NCBI GenBank assembly: GCA_014381985.1
Contig: JACNKP010000040.1
Location: forward strand, 1-59,889
DNA from: SAR92 clade bacterium
GTDB lineage: Bacteria; Pseudomonadota; Gammaproteobacteria; Pseudomonadales; Porticoccaceae
Length of the DNA: 59,889 nt
Direction of reading: 5' to 3'
Shown: piece by piece, positions 38,466-47,360 of the stretch
How positions within the stretch are numbered: the stretch's first letter is position 1
Layout of the letters: the number at the start of each line of letters is the position of its first letter
The notes under the pieces: generated by a model
Told to the model about the DNA's origin: nothing
Databases searched by the model: none
Seen by the model: the letters and a program-made list of their open reading frames with translations, nothing else
Position numbers and translations under genes: made by a program

Positions 38466-39359
38466 ATGGCCCCTATGAAAGATCAAGATACTCTGCAGCG
38501 TTTTCTTTTTGATGGCACAGACACAAGGGGTGAAATAACTACCTTGGCGTCGAGCTATCAAAACATGGTCGCCTCGAAAAATTATCCCGCGTCAGTCTCC
38601 TTATTGTTTGGTGAGTTTTTGGCAGCGGCCAGCCTACTTAGTTCCTCACTTAAGTATCCAGGAATAGTGAGCATACAAGCTTCAGGAAGCGGTCCAATAT
38701 CAATGATTATGGCTGAATGCAGTCATGGCCAACAATTACGAGGCATCGTGCGTGGCAATTTTGATAATCTTACCGCCCATCAGCAGAGTGAGCGACAAGG
38801 AGTTTCAGTTCTCCTGGGTAAGTCCACTCTCGCCATTACCGTAGAGCCTGAAAATAGTGAGCGCTACCAAGGTATTGTCCCCATAGAAAATGACAACCTA
38901 AGTGATTGTCTGGAATACTACTTCGAACAATCTGTGCAGTTACCGACGAGAATAAGACTCGCCTCCAATGAAACCTGCGCAGCGGGAATATTGATTCAGC
39001 AAATGCCTAGTAGTCAAACGATGATCGAACAGCAGCATGAGTGGCAGCATCTATGTACCTTATTCGATACTATTAAACCTGGCGAGCAACTTGAATTGTC
39101 GCATAATGACCAATTATATCGGTTGTTCAATAAAGAGAAAGTTCGGCTATTTAACGCTCAGACATTATCATTTTTTTGCAGTTGCTCTAGGCATAGAACC
39201 GAGCAAGCATTAGTCTCACTAGGTATTGAGGAATTACTTGAAACCTGTGAAGATCAAGGTCAGGTATTAATAACCTGTCAGTTTTGTGCTGAACAATATG
39301 AATTCACCAAAGACCAGGTAACGGCGATGTTTAGTCCAAGTAGTGAGCTATTACACTAA
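38466..39359 (+). CDS. hslO: Redox-regulated chaperone Hsp33
   Basis: Holdase activated by oxidation through loss of a zinc bound by four cysteines. These are present as C238-S-C240 and C271-Q-F-C274, the CxC-CxxC redox switch near the C-terminus. The N-terminal domain contains GEFLAAASLLSSSLKYPGIVSIQ and the RGIVRG segment. 297 residues is normal. A small hairpin followed by T5 lies directly after the stop. Confidence 0.96.
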   Translation: MAPMKDQDTLQRFLFDGTDTRGEITTLASSYQNMVASKNYPASVSLLFGEFLAAASLLSSSLKYPGIVSIQASGSGPISMIMAECSHGQQLRGIVRGNFDNLTAHQQSERQGVSVLLGKSTLAITVEPENSERYQGIVPIENDNLSDCLEYYFEQSVQLPTRIRLASNETCAAGILIQQMPSSQTMIEQQHEWQHLCTLFDTIKPGEQLELSHNDQLYRLFNKEKVRLFNAQTLSFFCSCSRHRTEQALVSLGIEELLETCEDQGQVLITCQFCAEQYEFTKDQVTAMFSPSSELLH

Positions 39360-39362
39360 CCT

Positions 39363-39379
39363 TGCCATAAGGCATTTTT
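39363..39379 (+). terminator. Weak intrinsic terminator after hslO
   Basis: TGCC-ATAA-GGCA followed by five T residues, starting 3 bases after the hslO stop. The stem has only four pairs, so termination would be modest; it lies in the short gap to the convergent cytochrome gene. Confidence 0.35.
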
Positions 39380-39444
39380 CGTTTCTTCTTTCCACTGCCA
39401 TGACAACCAAAACCAGATAAATCAAGAGCTTATTTAGGCTGCTT

Positions 39445-39879
39445 TTACTTACTGTTAACTAAAATGTAGTCAATCGCCGATTTAACTTCGTCATCACTGC
39501 ATGTCATGCAGGCTCCACGTGCTGGCATAGCCCGTATACCATTGATTGCATTAGCGTAAACAGTTTCAAGGCCCTGCTCTAATCGCGTAGCCCAAGCACT
39601 AACATCTCCATACCTTGGAGCACCGGCGACACCAGAATTATGGCAAGCCATACAGTTGGTATTATAAACATCAACGCCGGACCGGCCAGCTCCAGAGGTC
39701 ATTGTTTGACTCGCCACAACGACCTGGCCCTCCATTACACTGTGACCCGCTGGCGCTATACGCTCGGCAACCTGTTGCTGCTGACTTGCCGTCAACGTCG
39801 AACCTTCGTCACTGCTGCTACAGCCCCACAATAATAGACTAGTCGCTACAAATACTAAAACCAGATTTGGTCGGTTCAT
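39445..39879 (-). CDS. Cytochrome c5-like protein, putative lipoprotein
   Basis: A 144-residue class I c-type cytochrome. The haem motif CMACH is at residues 76-80, with a downstream axial Met in RAMPARG and the additional CMTCSDDE cysteine pair that is typical of the cytochrome c5 family. The N-terminus is a hydrophobic signal ending in LLLWGC-SSSDEGS; this looks like a lipobox with an atypical Trp at -2, so lipid anchoring to a membrane is likely but not certain. Start ATG 39879 is preferred because the GGAG ribosome binding site lies within the longer TTG-initiated alternative. Role: periplasmic electron carrier; partner unknown. Confidence 0.88.
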   Translation of the reverse strand: MNRPNLVLVFVATSLLLWGCSSSDEGSTLTASQQQQVAERIAPAGHSVMEGQVVVASQTMTSGAGRSGVDVYNTNCMACHNSGVAGAPRYGDVSAWATRLEQGLETVYANAINGIRAMPARGACMTCSDDEVKSAIDYILVNSK

Positions 39880-40023
39880 AAGGGGCTCCAATGAAGTTTA
39901 ATCTCAACGATAAATATCAATTTAGATCACCAATCGAGTTGGTGCTCAAGATGGGCGATAGTATACATGGGTCAAAATGAATTCTCATTACTTAGGCTAA
40001 AAAATTAATAGATTTCTGCCGTC

Positions 40024-41031
40024 CTATTTTAAAGGCCTAATTCCAACAGAATTGCGTAACACCGACATTAAATCCTGACTATGCTGACGAGCTTTTTCAG
40101 CGCCCTGTTGCAGTACGCTCTCTACGCGAGAAGGGTTTGCAATTAACTCCAGATACTTTTCTCGAGGCTCTTCTAGCTGACCGTTGATCAACTCAAATAA
40201 TTGCTTTTTAGCTTCACCCCAGGCAATACCCTCAGCAAAGGCCTCACGCATTGTTGCGGTCTGGTCAGGCGACGCAAAAGCCTGCCATATTTGAAACACC
40301 GTCGAGTCACTCGGATCCTTGGGTTCGCCAGGTTCCAAAAGGTTAGTTTTAATTTTGTTAATATGCTTTTTAAGCTGTTTTTCACTGAGAAATAGCGGAA
40401 TAGTATTACCATAGCTCTTGCTCATCTTACGCCCATCAAGACCCTGCAGAACCGAAGCGTCATCATCAACCTGAGCGCTAGGAAGTACGAAATGATCTCC
40501 ATAGTGATGATTAAATCTCTGAGCAATATCTCTCGCCATTTCCACATGTTGAATCTGGTCTCGTCCTACGGGAATTATGTGCGCATTAAACATTAATATG
40601 TCAGCGGCCATCAATATCGGATAACTAAATAAACCCATAGTCACCGCGGAATCAATATTTTCACCAGATTCTTCATTGGCTTGCACTGCACCTTTATAAG
40701 CATGGGCCCGGTTCATTAAGCCCTTGGCCGTCATGCAGGTAAGAAACCAAGTTAACTGGGGTATTTCAGGTATGTCGGATTGGCGGTAAAAAGTGACCTT
40801 ATCAGGATCTAACCCCAGCGCCAGCCATGCGGCCGCGATTTCTAAAGTAGATTGGTGAACTCTATCAGGATCTTGACACTTAATAAGGGCATGGTAGTCA
40901 GCTAAGAAAAAAAAGGAATCAAAGGAGCCGCTTAAACTAGCTTCAACAGCTGGCCTGATGGCGCCAACGTAATTCCCTAAGTGGGGTGTGCCAGAGGTGG
41001 TAATCCCCGTTAAAACACGCTTTTTACTCAT
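40024..41031 (-). CDS. trpS: Tryptophanyl-tRNA synthetase
   Basis: Class I aminoacyl-tRNA synthetase for tryptophan. 335 residues, against 334 in E. coli. The HIGH-like signature is in [15 protein letters not shown] (HLGN near residues 17-20) and the KMSKS loop is [12 protein letters not shown] near 198-209. Other conserved blocks include [10 protein letters not shown] and [10 protein letters not shown]. Upstream and downstream genes are unrelated and no terminator is obvious. Confidence 0.97.
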   Translation of the reverse strand: MSKKRVLTGITTSGTPHLGNYVGAIRPAVEASLSGSFDSFFFLADYHALIKCQDPDRVHQSTLEIAAAWLALGLDPDKVTFYRQSDIPEIPQLTWFLTCMTAKGLMNRAHAYKGAVQANEESGENIDSAVTMGLFSYPILMAADILMFNAHIIPVGRDQIQHVEMARDIAQRFNHHYGDHFVLPSAQVDDDASVLQGLDGRKMSKSYGNTIPLFLSEKQLKKHINKIKTNLLEPGEPKDPSDSTVFQIWQAFASPDQTATMREAFAEGIAWGEAKKQLFELINGQLEEPREKYLELIANPSRVESVLQQGAEKARQHSQDLMSVLRNSVGIRPLK

Positions 41032-41080
41032 AAGTAATCTGCCATATTGATTCGAGCCCTATGATAATAGATATACCAGG

Positions 41081-42412
41081 TTACTCAAGTCCTACCGTTA
41101 TTGCTTCAGCTTTATTGAAAAACTCGAGCAACACTCTGGATAAACGCAAAGGATCGTCAGCGCCCGTTATTTCCCGACAGGAGTGCATAGCCAACTGAGG
41201 AATACCCACATCCAGGGTCGGCACGCCAAGTCTTGCAGCAGCGATGGGGCCTATTGTGCTACCACAGCCAAGATCATTACGAGACACAAAAGTCTGGACC
41301 GGTATCTCTAACTCATCGCAAAGTTGCCTAAAAATGCTAGAAGTCAGGCTGGTTGTAGCATAGCGCTGCTTTACATTTACCTTAACTACTGGCCCCCCAT
41401 TTAATTTAGGTAGGTGTCCACCATCATGGTTATTTGAGAAATTTGGATGAGTTGCGTGGGCATTGTCACAAGACATCATTAAGGACTTGTTAATGATACG
41501 ACTGACGAGGCTAGTAGACCCGCCCCCAGACAGTCGATCAATAATGTTCTCCAAGAAGGGGCCATCAGCCCCTATGGCAGAAACGCTGCCTACCTCCTCA
41601 TGATCATTGCAGACCATCAAGCACGTATGAGCTCCACTAGAGCTGATCATCGCCTGAGCCGCCACAAAACAGCTCAATAAATTATCCAACCGCGCCGATG
41701 TGATAAATTCACTATTAAGACCTATAACTGCTGCAGACTGGGTATCATACAAACATAATTCGTAATCAAGAACGGTGTCATCTTCATTAAGAAAGCGCTC
41801 CCGGAGTAGCCGCCGAAATGCTTGGGAGCTCTCACTCGCACCAACAGAAGCTTCTTTCTCCATCATTAAAATCGGAACAATATCGGTTTGAGCATTAATA
41901 GAATGGTCAGTGTTAGCATTCCGATCAAGATGTATTGCAAGGCTGGGTATCGTAGCTACCGCTGTCTTAAAATCAACTAGCTTTTGTTTTAGCTGATTCT
42001 TGGAATTCCGATAGACCACTCGACCAGCAATAGATAAATCTCGATCGAACCATGGGTTTAGTAGCGCGCCGCCATAAACCTCAACACCTAGCTGAAAATA
42101 GCCCTGTTTACTAATATCAGGCTGAGGTTTCACCATTAAACAGGGACTGTCAGTATGAGCCCCAACCAATCTTATCCCATTATTACCGAGATCATCACGG
42201 CCTACCACAAAGGCTATTATTGATGACCCATTGCGAGTCACGAAGTGCTTATCCCCAGCCTTTAGCATCCACTCGTCTGCTTCACTAAGCTCACTAAAGC
42301 CAGCATTGCCAAGCATTTTCTTCATACTTAGAACTGCATGAAAAGGCGTCGGTGAAGCATCTAAGAACGCCATCAAATCAGCATTAAAACTATCCTGGTC
42401 CTGCTTTGTCAT
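41081..42412 (-). CDS. apeB: M18 family aminopeptidase
   Basis: Probable zinc-dependent M18 aminopeptidase removing N-terminal residues from peptides in the cytoplasm. The 443-residue protein begins with the family signature FLDASPTPFHAV; metal-binding segments include VGAHTDSPCLMVKP, NDHEEVGS and the C-terminal LAMHSCREI. Either ATG at 42412 (GGGA 6 bases upstream, chosen) or at 42424 is possible. Expected to form a large dodecameric complex by family analogy. Confidence 0.92.
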   Translation of the reverse strand: MTKQDQDSFNADLMAFLDASPTPFHAVLSMKKMLGNAGFSELSEADEWMLKAGDKHFVTRNGSSIIAFVVGRDDLGNNGIRLVGAHTDSPCLMVKPQPDISKQGYFQLGVEVYGGALLNPWFDRDLSIAGRVVYRNSKNQLKQKLVDFKTAVATIPSLAIHLDRNANTDHSINAQTDIVPILMMEKEASVGASESSQAFRRLLRERFLNEDDTVLDYELCLYDTQSAAVIGLNSEFITSARLDNLLSCFVAAQAMISSSGAHTCLMVCNDHEEVGSVSAIGADGPFLENIIDRLSGGGSTSLVSRIINKSLMMSCDNAHATHPNFSNNHDGGHLPKLNGGPVVKVNVKQRYATTSLTSSIFRQLCDELEIPVQTFVSRNDLGCGSTIGPIAAARLGVPTLDVGIPQLAMHSCREITGADDPLRLSRVLLEFFNKAEAITVGLE

Positions 42413-42485
42413 TATCGATCCCATTTAACTGTTAATCCTACCCTCGAAAGTATCATTATAGGGCGATTTAGGCCCAACCAAAACT

Positions 42486-43355
42486 CTACACTTGCAATCT
42501 AGCCAAAAGACTAGAGGTGTCCCAACGATTACCTCCCAGGGCCTCAACTTCTGCGTAATATTGATCCACAAGCTGAGCTACAGGCAAGGCACTACCATTG
42601 GTCTTGGCCTCCTCTAGAGCAAAAGATAGGTCTTTACGCATCCATTCCACAGCGAAACCATGTTCGTATTCCCCTGCCAACATAGTCTTATATCGATTCT
42701 CCATCTGCCACGATTGAGCTGCACCTTTTGATATAACATCGACCACCTGATGGGCATCTAACCCAGCTCGCTGAGCAAAATTAAGGCCCTCAGCAAGACC
42801 TTGCACTAAGCCCGCAATACAGATCTGATTGACCATCTTACACAGCTGTCCACTCCCCGTAGGGCCCATTAATGTCACTGCCTTTGAAAAACAGGCCACA
42901 ACACTTTCTATTTTGGCAAAATCCTCGACGCTACCTCCACACATTACCGTTAGCTGACCGCCTTCAGCACCCTGCTGTCCCCCGGAAACTGGAGCATCGA
43001 TAAACCCACATTCATGCAGTCTAGCTTCATTCGCCAAATTCTTTGCTAAATCAGCAGAGGTGGTAGTATGGTCAATTAATATTGACCCAGATTTGATCGT
43101 AGAAAAAACACCCTCGCTGCCCATGGTGACGGCCAACACATCTTTATCATTACCAACACAAATAAAAACAATATCCGCATTTTTAGCCGCACCACCTGGA
43201 GTATTGGCAATATTGCCGGAAAACTCAGTCAGCCACCTTTGACCAACCACGCCTGTCCGATTGTAAACAGTCACCGAATGTCCGGCTTTGCTTAACCACC
43301 CAGCCATGGGATAGCCCATGACACCCAGCCCAATAAATCCTATTTTTACACCCAT
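42486..43355 (-). CDS. NAD(P)-dependent beta-hydroxyacid dehydrogenase family protein
   Basis: A 289-residue member of the 3-hydroxyisobutyrate dehydrogenase/tartronate semialdehyde reductase family. Rossmann motif GFIGLGVMGYPMA (residues 6-18), substrate-binding FIDAPVSGGQQGAEGG (about 116-131) and catalytic lysine in CKMVNQ (near 170) are present. Substrate cannot be assigned; candidates are 2-hydroxy-3-oxopropionate, 3-hydroxyisobutyrate or succinic semialdehyde-type acids. No dedicated pathway genes flank it. Confidence 0.85.
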   Translation of the reverse strand: MGVKIGFIGLGVMGYPMAGWLSKAGHSVTVYNRTGVVGQRWLTEFSGNIANTPGGAAKNADIVFICVGNDKDVLAVTMGSEGVFSTIKSGSILIDHTTTSADLAKNLANEARLHECGFIDAPVSGGQQGAEGGQLTVMCGGSVEDFAKIESVVACFSKAVTLMGPTGSGQLCKMVNQICIAGLVQGLAEGLNFAQRAGLDAHQVVDVISKGAAQSWQMENRYKTMLAGEYEHGFAVEWMRKDLSFALEEAKTNGSALPVAQLVDQYYAEVEALGGNRWDTSSLLARLQV

Positions 43356-43417
43356 ACCAAAAAACCCTTATTTTAAACATACCTTCGCTTTTGTCTTACC
43401 ATTAATATCTGTAAAAT

Positions 43418-44137
43418 CTACAAAGAATCCCTTAAACGTTTTCTTTTTTGCCAGGCCTCTGTCCCACGCAGGTAAACCAAGTCTACCGAGTCAACCGGCA
43501 CTGCCATTCCACGCTGGAATTCTTCTACGGCCAAATAAAGTAGGTCTTGAGCATCCGGATAGATCGCGACTAACCGAGTATAATTTTCCATTTCATCGAG
43601 AAAAAGCATATGGCCCTCCCCAATAATAACCTCAGGTTTATGCTCATCAATAAGCGCCAGAGCATTAGACCTACTGAGCAACTGATCGGTAATGAGGGGT
43701 GACACAAATCCTAAATCATTTACCTCATAGCAACCACAATTAAACTCATCCATTCGAGCATCGATGAGCGGCATTATTATTCTCCCTGAACCAGGTTCAC
43801 CATTGAAGGAATCTTGGGCCAAACGACTATAAGAAGCGACCATGACATGGAGGGTGGACATAGGTATCACAGGAATATCAAGTCCGAACGCTAGACCCTG
43901 GACGACAGAAAACCCGATACGTAGTCCTGTAAAGGAACCAGGCCCGATTGTCGTGCCTATTACATCTAATTGGTTGAGCTCAACGCCAGTCTCAGTTAAG
44001 ACTTCATTGACCATCGACATTACCAATCGGGTGTGTGACCTAGGTTCTTCGGAGTAACGCCTAGTCATGCTACCTTGAAATAATAAAGCTACTGAGCAGG
44101 CTGTGGTAGACGTTTCAATGGCGAGGGCAGTTGTCAT
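43418..44137 (-). CDS. tsaB: tRNA threonylcarbamoyladenosine biosynthesis protein TsaB
   Basis: TsaB is the catalytically silent ASKHA-fold partner of TsaD in t6A synthesis. The 239-residue protein shows the N-terminal LAIETSTTACSVAL (residues 5-18), SHTRLVMSMV, and GPGSFTGLRIG near 69-79. TsaE is encoded at 13085-13591. Downstream lies the dehydrogenase gene 62 bases away; upstream is a 191-base gap with hairpins before adk. Confidence 0.94.
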   Translation of the reverse strand: MTTALAIETSTTACSVALLFQGSMTRRYSEEPRSHTRLVMSMVNEVLTETGVELNQLDVIGTTIGPGSFTGLRIGFSVVQGLAFGLDIPVIPMSTLHVMVASYSRLAQDSFNGEPGSGRIIMPLIDARMDEFNCGCYEVNDLGFVSPLITDQLLSRSNALALIDEHKPEVIIGEGHMLFLDEMENYTRLVAIYPDAQDLLYLAVEEFQRGMAVPVDSVDLVYLRGTEAWQKRKRLRDSL

Positions 44138-44235
44138 TAGGCATTTCTCACTTATTTAACAATATCTTATCGCTCAGATGGCCCATTATGGACCCTAAAA
44201 AAAATCCCCAACCGGAAGATTGAGGACATTTCCGT

Positions 44236-44254
44236 ATAGCCCTCGTTAGGCTAT
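44236..44254. repeat. Inverted repeat ATAGCC/GGCTAT in adk-tsaB gap
   Basis: Six perfectly paired bases with a 7-base loop. On the + strand it is followed after a few bases by ATTTTCTT, on the minus strand by no T-run. It lies next to a longer inverted repeat at 44269-44307. Confidence 0.4.
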
Positions 44255-44268
44255 CAGGATTTTCTTAC

Positions 44269-44307
44269 AGCGACTACAGGTTAAAAGCTCAGAAACATGT
44301 AGTCGCT
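44269..44307. repeat. 10-bp perfect inverted repeat downstream of adk
   Basis: AGCGACTACA (44269-44278) and TGTAGTCGCT (44298-44307) are exact reverse complements separated by 19 bases, starting about 20 bases past the adk stop. No T-run follows on the minus strand. It could be an adk 3' UTR hairpin or a binding site. Confidence 0.55.
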
Positions 44308-44328
44308 CAATCTATCAGGTGCTAATTT

Positions 44329-44982
44329 TTACTTGTTAAGTGCCTCTACAAGTCGCTCCTGCACATCCGAAAGCAAGCCTAAACCGCTGACAGAAGAAAA
44401 AGTTGGCGCAGGATTACCACTGGTAGCAAGTTCGGTGTAAAAATTGACCAATGGCTTAGTTTGTTTGTGATACACATCTAGACGATTACGCACTGTCTCT
44501 TCGCTATCATCTGGTCTCTGTATAAGTGGTTCACCGGTTTCATCGTCTAGGCCCGCATTGTTCGGCGGGTTGTGCTCAATGTGATAGATGCGTCCCGAAT
44601 CTTCATGGACACGGCGCCCACTTAACCGGGCAACAATCTCCTCATCTACCACTGCAATCTCTACTACCGCATCAATCAAAATCCCAGCATCAACAATCGC
44701 TCTAGCCTGCGGGATTGTTCGTGGGAATCCATCAAATAAGAATCCATTTTGACAATCCGACTGCTCCACTCGCTCTCTTACCAACGCTATGATTAACTCG
44801 TCAGACACTAGCCCACCAGATGCCATAACATCTTTAACCTCAAGCCCCAAAGGAGTCTCGGCCTTAATAGCAGCACGTAACATATCACCTGTAGATATCT
44901 GCGGAATAGCGTACCTTTCAGTAATAAACTGTGCCTGCGTTCCCTTGCCTGCTCCAGGTGGGCCTAACAAAATCACCTTCAT
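44329..44982 (-). CDS. adk: Adenylate kinase
   Basis: Interconverts AMP, ADP and ATP. The 217-residue long-type enzyme has the P-loop [10 protein letters not shown] (residues 7-16), [13 protein letters not shown] (about 80-92) and a long LID domain (about 122-160; [13 protein letters not shown]) with no zinc-binding cysteines. A GAGGA ribosome binding site lies 9 bases before the ATG. Confidence 0.98.
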   Translation of the reverse strand: MKVILLGPPGAGKGTQAQFITERYAIPQISTGDMLRAAIKAETPLGLEVKDVMASGGLVSDELIIALVRERVEQSDCQNGFLFDGFPRTIPQARAIVDAGILIDAVVEIAVVDEEIVARLSGRRVHEDSGRIYHIEHNPPNNAGLDDETGEPLIQRPDDSEETVRNRLDVYHKQTKPLVNFYTELATSGNPAPTFSSVSGLGLLSDVQERLVEALNK

Positions 44983-45151
44983 GAGTACTATTCCTCAACT
45001 CTGATATAACGTGCCAGCTCTAAAGATACAGCTTTTTTGGACTTCAGCCATCAAGCTAGTGGGGGCGTACCATACAGGGATTGCCATTATCGGACAACCC
45101 TAGTACAGCGCCATTACACTTTATCAAACGGCCTTATACTAATGAGCAATA

Positions 45152-45967
45152 TCACTCAGATTGCTTGACTTTGTCCCATAACAATTCAAGCTCACTGGCA
45201 GTCAGATTCTGAATTTCCGCGCCACCAGCCAAAGTCTCTACCTTATCAAAACGACGTTTAAATTTAGCGTTAGCTGCTCGCATTGCCGTCTCAGGATTGA
45301 CCTCTAGATGTCGAGCCAAATTAACACAACTAAATAACAAATCCCCAAGTTCTTCTGTGATCGCGGCTGAATTACCGATGGATATTTCTGCCTCCAGCTC
45401 ATCTATTTCTTCTTTAACTTTCTCTATGACGCCGGCAGTCGTCGGCCAATCGAATCCGACTGAAGCCGCGCGCTTTTGCAGTTTTGTTGCACGACTCAAT
45501 GCTGGCATTGCAAGGGGTATATCATCGAGGACTTTAATCTCGCCCTTTTGGGTACGCTCTTGTTTCTTTAACGACTCCCAGACCTGCTTAATATCCCCAA
45601 CCTCAACTGTATCGGTGTCACGAACAGACTCCAAGGTGCCATCTGGAAACACATGAGGGTGACGTCTTAATAATTTTTCAGTGATCTTGGAGGTTATCTG
45701 ATCAAAATCAAATCGACCCTGCTCTTTGCCCAGTTGGCTGTAAAAAATGATTTGAAATAATAAATCACCTAATTCCTCACTTAAATGCTCCAGGTCATCG
45801 CGTTCAATAGCATCAATAACCTCATACACCTCCTCCAGAGTGTGACTAGCTATTGACTGATAATCTTGCTTCAGGTCCCAAGGGCAGCCGGTCACTGGGT
45901 CGCGCAAGCGCTTCATGAGATAAATCAGATCATCAATACTGTATTTATTGACTGGCATCTTATTCAT
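45152..45967 (-). CDS. mazG: Nucleoside triphosphate pyrophosphohydrolase MazG
   Basis: Hydrolyses NTPs and dNTPs to monophosphates. The 271-residue protein contains two tandem MazG domains: the first (about residues 25-110) with CPWDLKQDYQSI, HTLEEVYEVIDAI and ELGDLLFQI, the second (about 165-250) with EEIDELEAEI and EELGDLLFSCVNLARHL. The acidic metal-binding residues are in place. In pseudomonads mazG follows relA; here cysM lies directly upstream (71 bases), with no relA between. Confidence 0.95.
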   Translation of the reverse strand: MNKMPVNKYSIDDLIYLMKRLRDPVTGCPWDLKQDYQSIASHTLEEVYEVIDAIERDDLEHLSEELGDLLFQIIFYSQLGKEQGRFDFDQITSKITEKLLRRHPHVFPDGTLESVRDTDTVEVGDIKQVWESLKKQERTQKGEIKVLDDIPLAMPALSRATKLQKRAASVGFDWPTTAGVIEKVKEEIDELEAEISIGNSAAITEELGDLLFSCVNLARHLEVNPETAMRAANAKFKRRFDKVETLAGGAEIQNLTASELELLWDKVKQSE

Positions 45968-46038
45968 AGCTTATTAATCACTAATAAAGGGTCAAAGGCT
46001 GCAAGCATGCCCCAACATATTGGCTTAATCTATCATTA

Positions 46039-46926
46039 CTAGACATAAATTCCTGAGGATAAATAACGATCTCCTCTATCGCAGATAATAGTAACAATAA
46101 CCGAATTCTCCAGAATCTTAGATAACTCAAGAGCTACAAAAATTGCACCTCCAGCGGACGCTCCACAAAATATACCCTCCTCTCTAGCTAGTCGGCGCAT
46201 GGTATTCTCGGCGTCTGTCTGTGATATATCGATAACTTGATCAATATTTTTCTCATTAAAAATACCTGGCATATAAGCTTGTGGCCACCGACGAATTCCA
46301 GGTATAGAGGCTCCGTCTTCGGGCTGTAATCCAATTATTTGAACATTTTGATTTTTGCTTTTCAGATAGGCAGAAACTCCCATAATAGTTCCCGTTGTAC
46401 CCATCGAGCTGACAAAATGTGTGACGGTACCCTCGGTATCTCTCCAAATTTCTGGGCCAGTGCCCTGAAAATGAGCTAGTGAGTTATCGGTATTGTTAAA
46501 TTGGTCCAGTACCACGCCCTGACCTTCAGATTGCATTTGCGTAGCAAGGTCGCGAGCACCTTCCATTCCCTGCTCACGACTTACCTCAATTAACTCAGCG
46601 CCATAGGCACGCATGGCCATTTTTCGCTCCGTCGTTGCACTATCAGGCATTATTAAGGTCATTTGGTAACCCATCATGGCGGCCGCCATGGCAAGTGCTA
46701 TTCCGGTGTTACCACTCGTAGCCTCAATCAGTCGATCTCCAGGCTTGATGTCTCCGCGGGTTTGCGCATTGACTATCATACTCATCGCTGGACGATCTTT
46801 AACGCTCCCAGCCGGATTATCACCCTCAAGTTTAGCCAAGATAATATTAGAGGTATTGCCAGGCATTCTCTGGAGCCTAACCAACCGGGTATTACCAATG
46901 CACTCATCAATGGTGGGATATTCCAT
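46039..46926 (-). CDS. cysM: Cysteine synthase B
   Basis: PLP-dependent O-acetylserine sulfhydrylase. The 295-residue protein has the PLP lysine K43 in NPAGSVKDRP, the SGNTG substrate loop near 70-75, and the GTTGT phosphate-binding loop. The short N-terminus and NPAGSVKDRP (rather than NPxxSVKxR of CysK) favour CysM, which can also use thiosulfate. Located between acpS and mazG. Confidence 0.92.
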   Translation of the reverse strand: MEYPTIDECIGNTRLVRLQRMPGNTSNIILAKLEGDNPAGSVKDRPAMSMIVNAQTRGDIKPGDRLIEATSGNTGIALAMAAAMMGYQMTLIMPDSATTERKMAMRAYGAELIEVSREQGMEGARDLATQMQSEGQGVVLDQFNNTDNSLAHFQGTGPEIWRDTEGTVTHFVSSMGTTGTIMGVSAYLKSKNQNVQIIGLQPEDGASIPGIRRWPQAYMPGIFNEKNIDQVIDISQTDAENTMRRLAREEGIFCGASAGGAIFVALELSKILENSVIVTIICDRGDRYLSSGIYV

Positions 46927-46979
46927 AGTCTGCCCTACGCGAAAAGATACCTGAATGTAAGATAAGAAAAGAGAATAAA

Positions 46980-47360
46980 TTAACTACCCAATAAAATAGC
47001 ATAGGCGATGGCATAATGCCGCTCATCGGCCAGACTCAAAAGGACCTTATGGGCGCCTTGTTCAGCCATAATACGCGCCGCACCTCCAGATAGAACAACC
47101 TCAGGCGCACCCTTAGCATTGTTAGTTATAATCATGTCCTGAAAGCTAACGCCGTGCCCAATACCCGTTCCCAAGGCCTTAGCAATAGCTTCCTTCGCTG
47201 CGAAGCGCTTGGCCAAGTGCGCTGCTTTATTTTGACTAGCCTGATATCGCTGTAATTCAACACTGGTTAAAACTCGCTTTGCAAAACTGTCGCTCTGACG
47301 CTCAAGAATATCTGTCATTCGAGCGATTTCAACAATATCGGTTCCTATATTCACTACCAT
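46980..47360 (-). CDS. acpS: Holo-[acyl-carrier-protein] synthase
   Basis: Transfers 4'-phosphopantetheine from CoA to acyl carrier protein. The 126-residue protein has the magnesium-binding IGTDIVEIARM motif (residues 5-15, D8) and the second signature RFAAKEAIAKALGTG (about 53-67). The start overlaps the recO stop by one base (TAATG), so recO and acpS are coupled; in pseudomonads and E. coli pdxJ lies between them. Confidence 0.95.
   Translation of the reverse strand: MVVNIGTDIVEIARMTDILERQSDSFAKRVLTSVELQRYQASQNKAAHLAKRFAAKEAIAKALGTGIGHGVSFQDMIITNNAKGAPEVVLSGGAARIMAEQGAHKVLLSLADERHYAIAYAILLGS

Noticed and set aside
45152-45175. AGCAAT/ATTGCT repeat spanning the mazG stop
   Set aside because: Short A-T rich stem without a T-run; likely chance.
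45297-45656. 119-codon + strand frame inside mazG
   Set aside because: Shadow of the second MazG domain; no independent signals.
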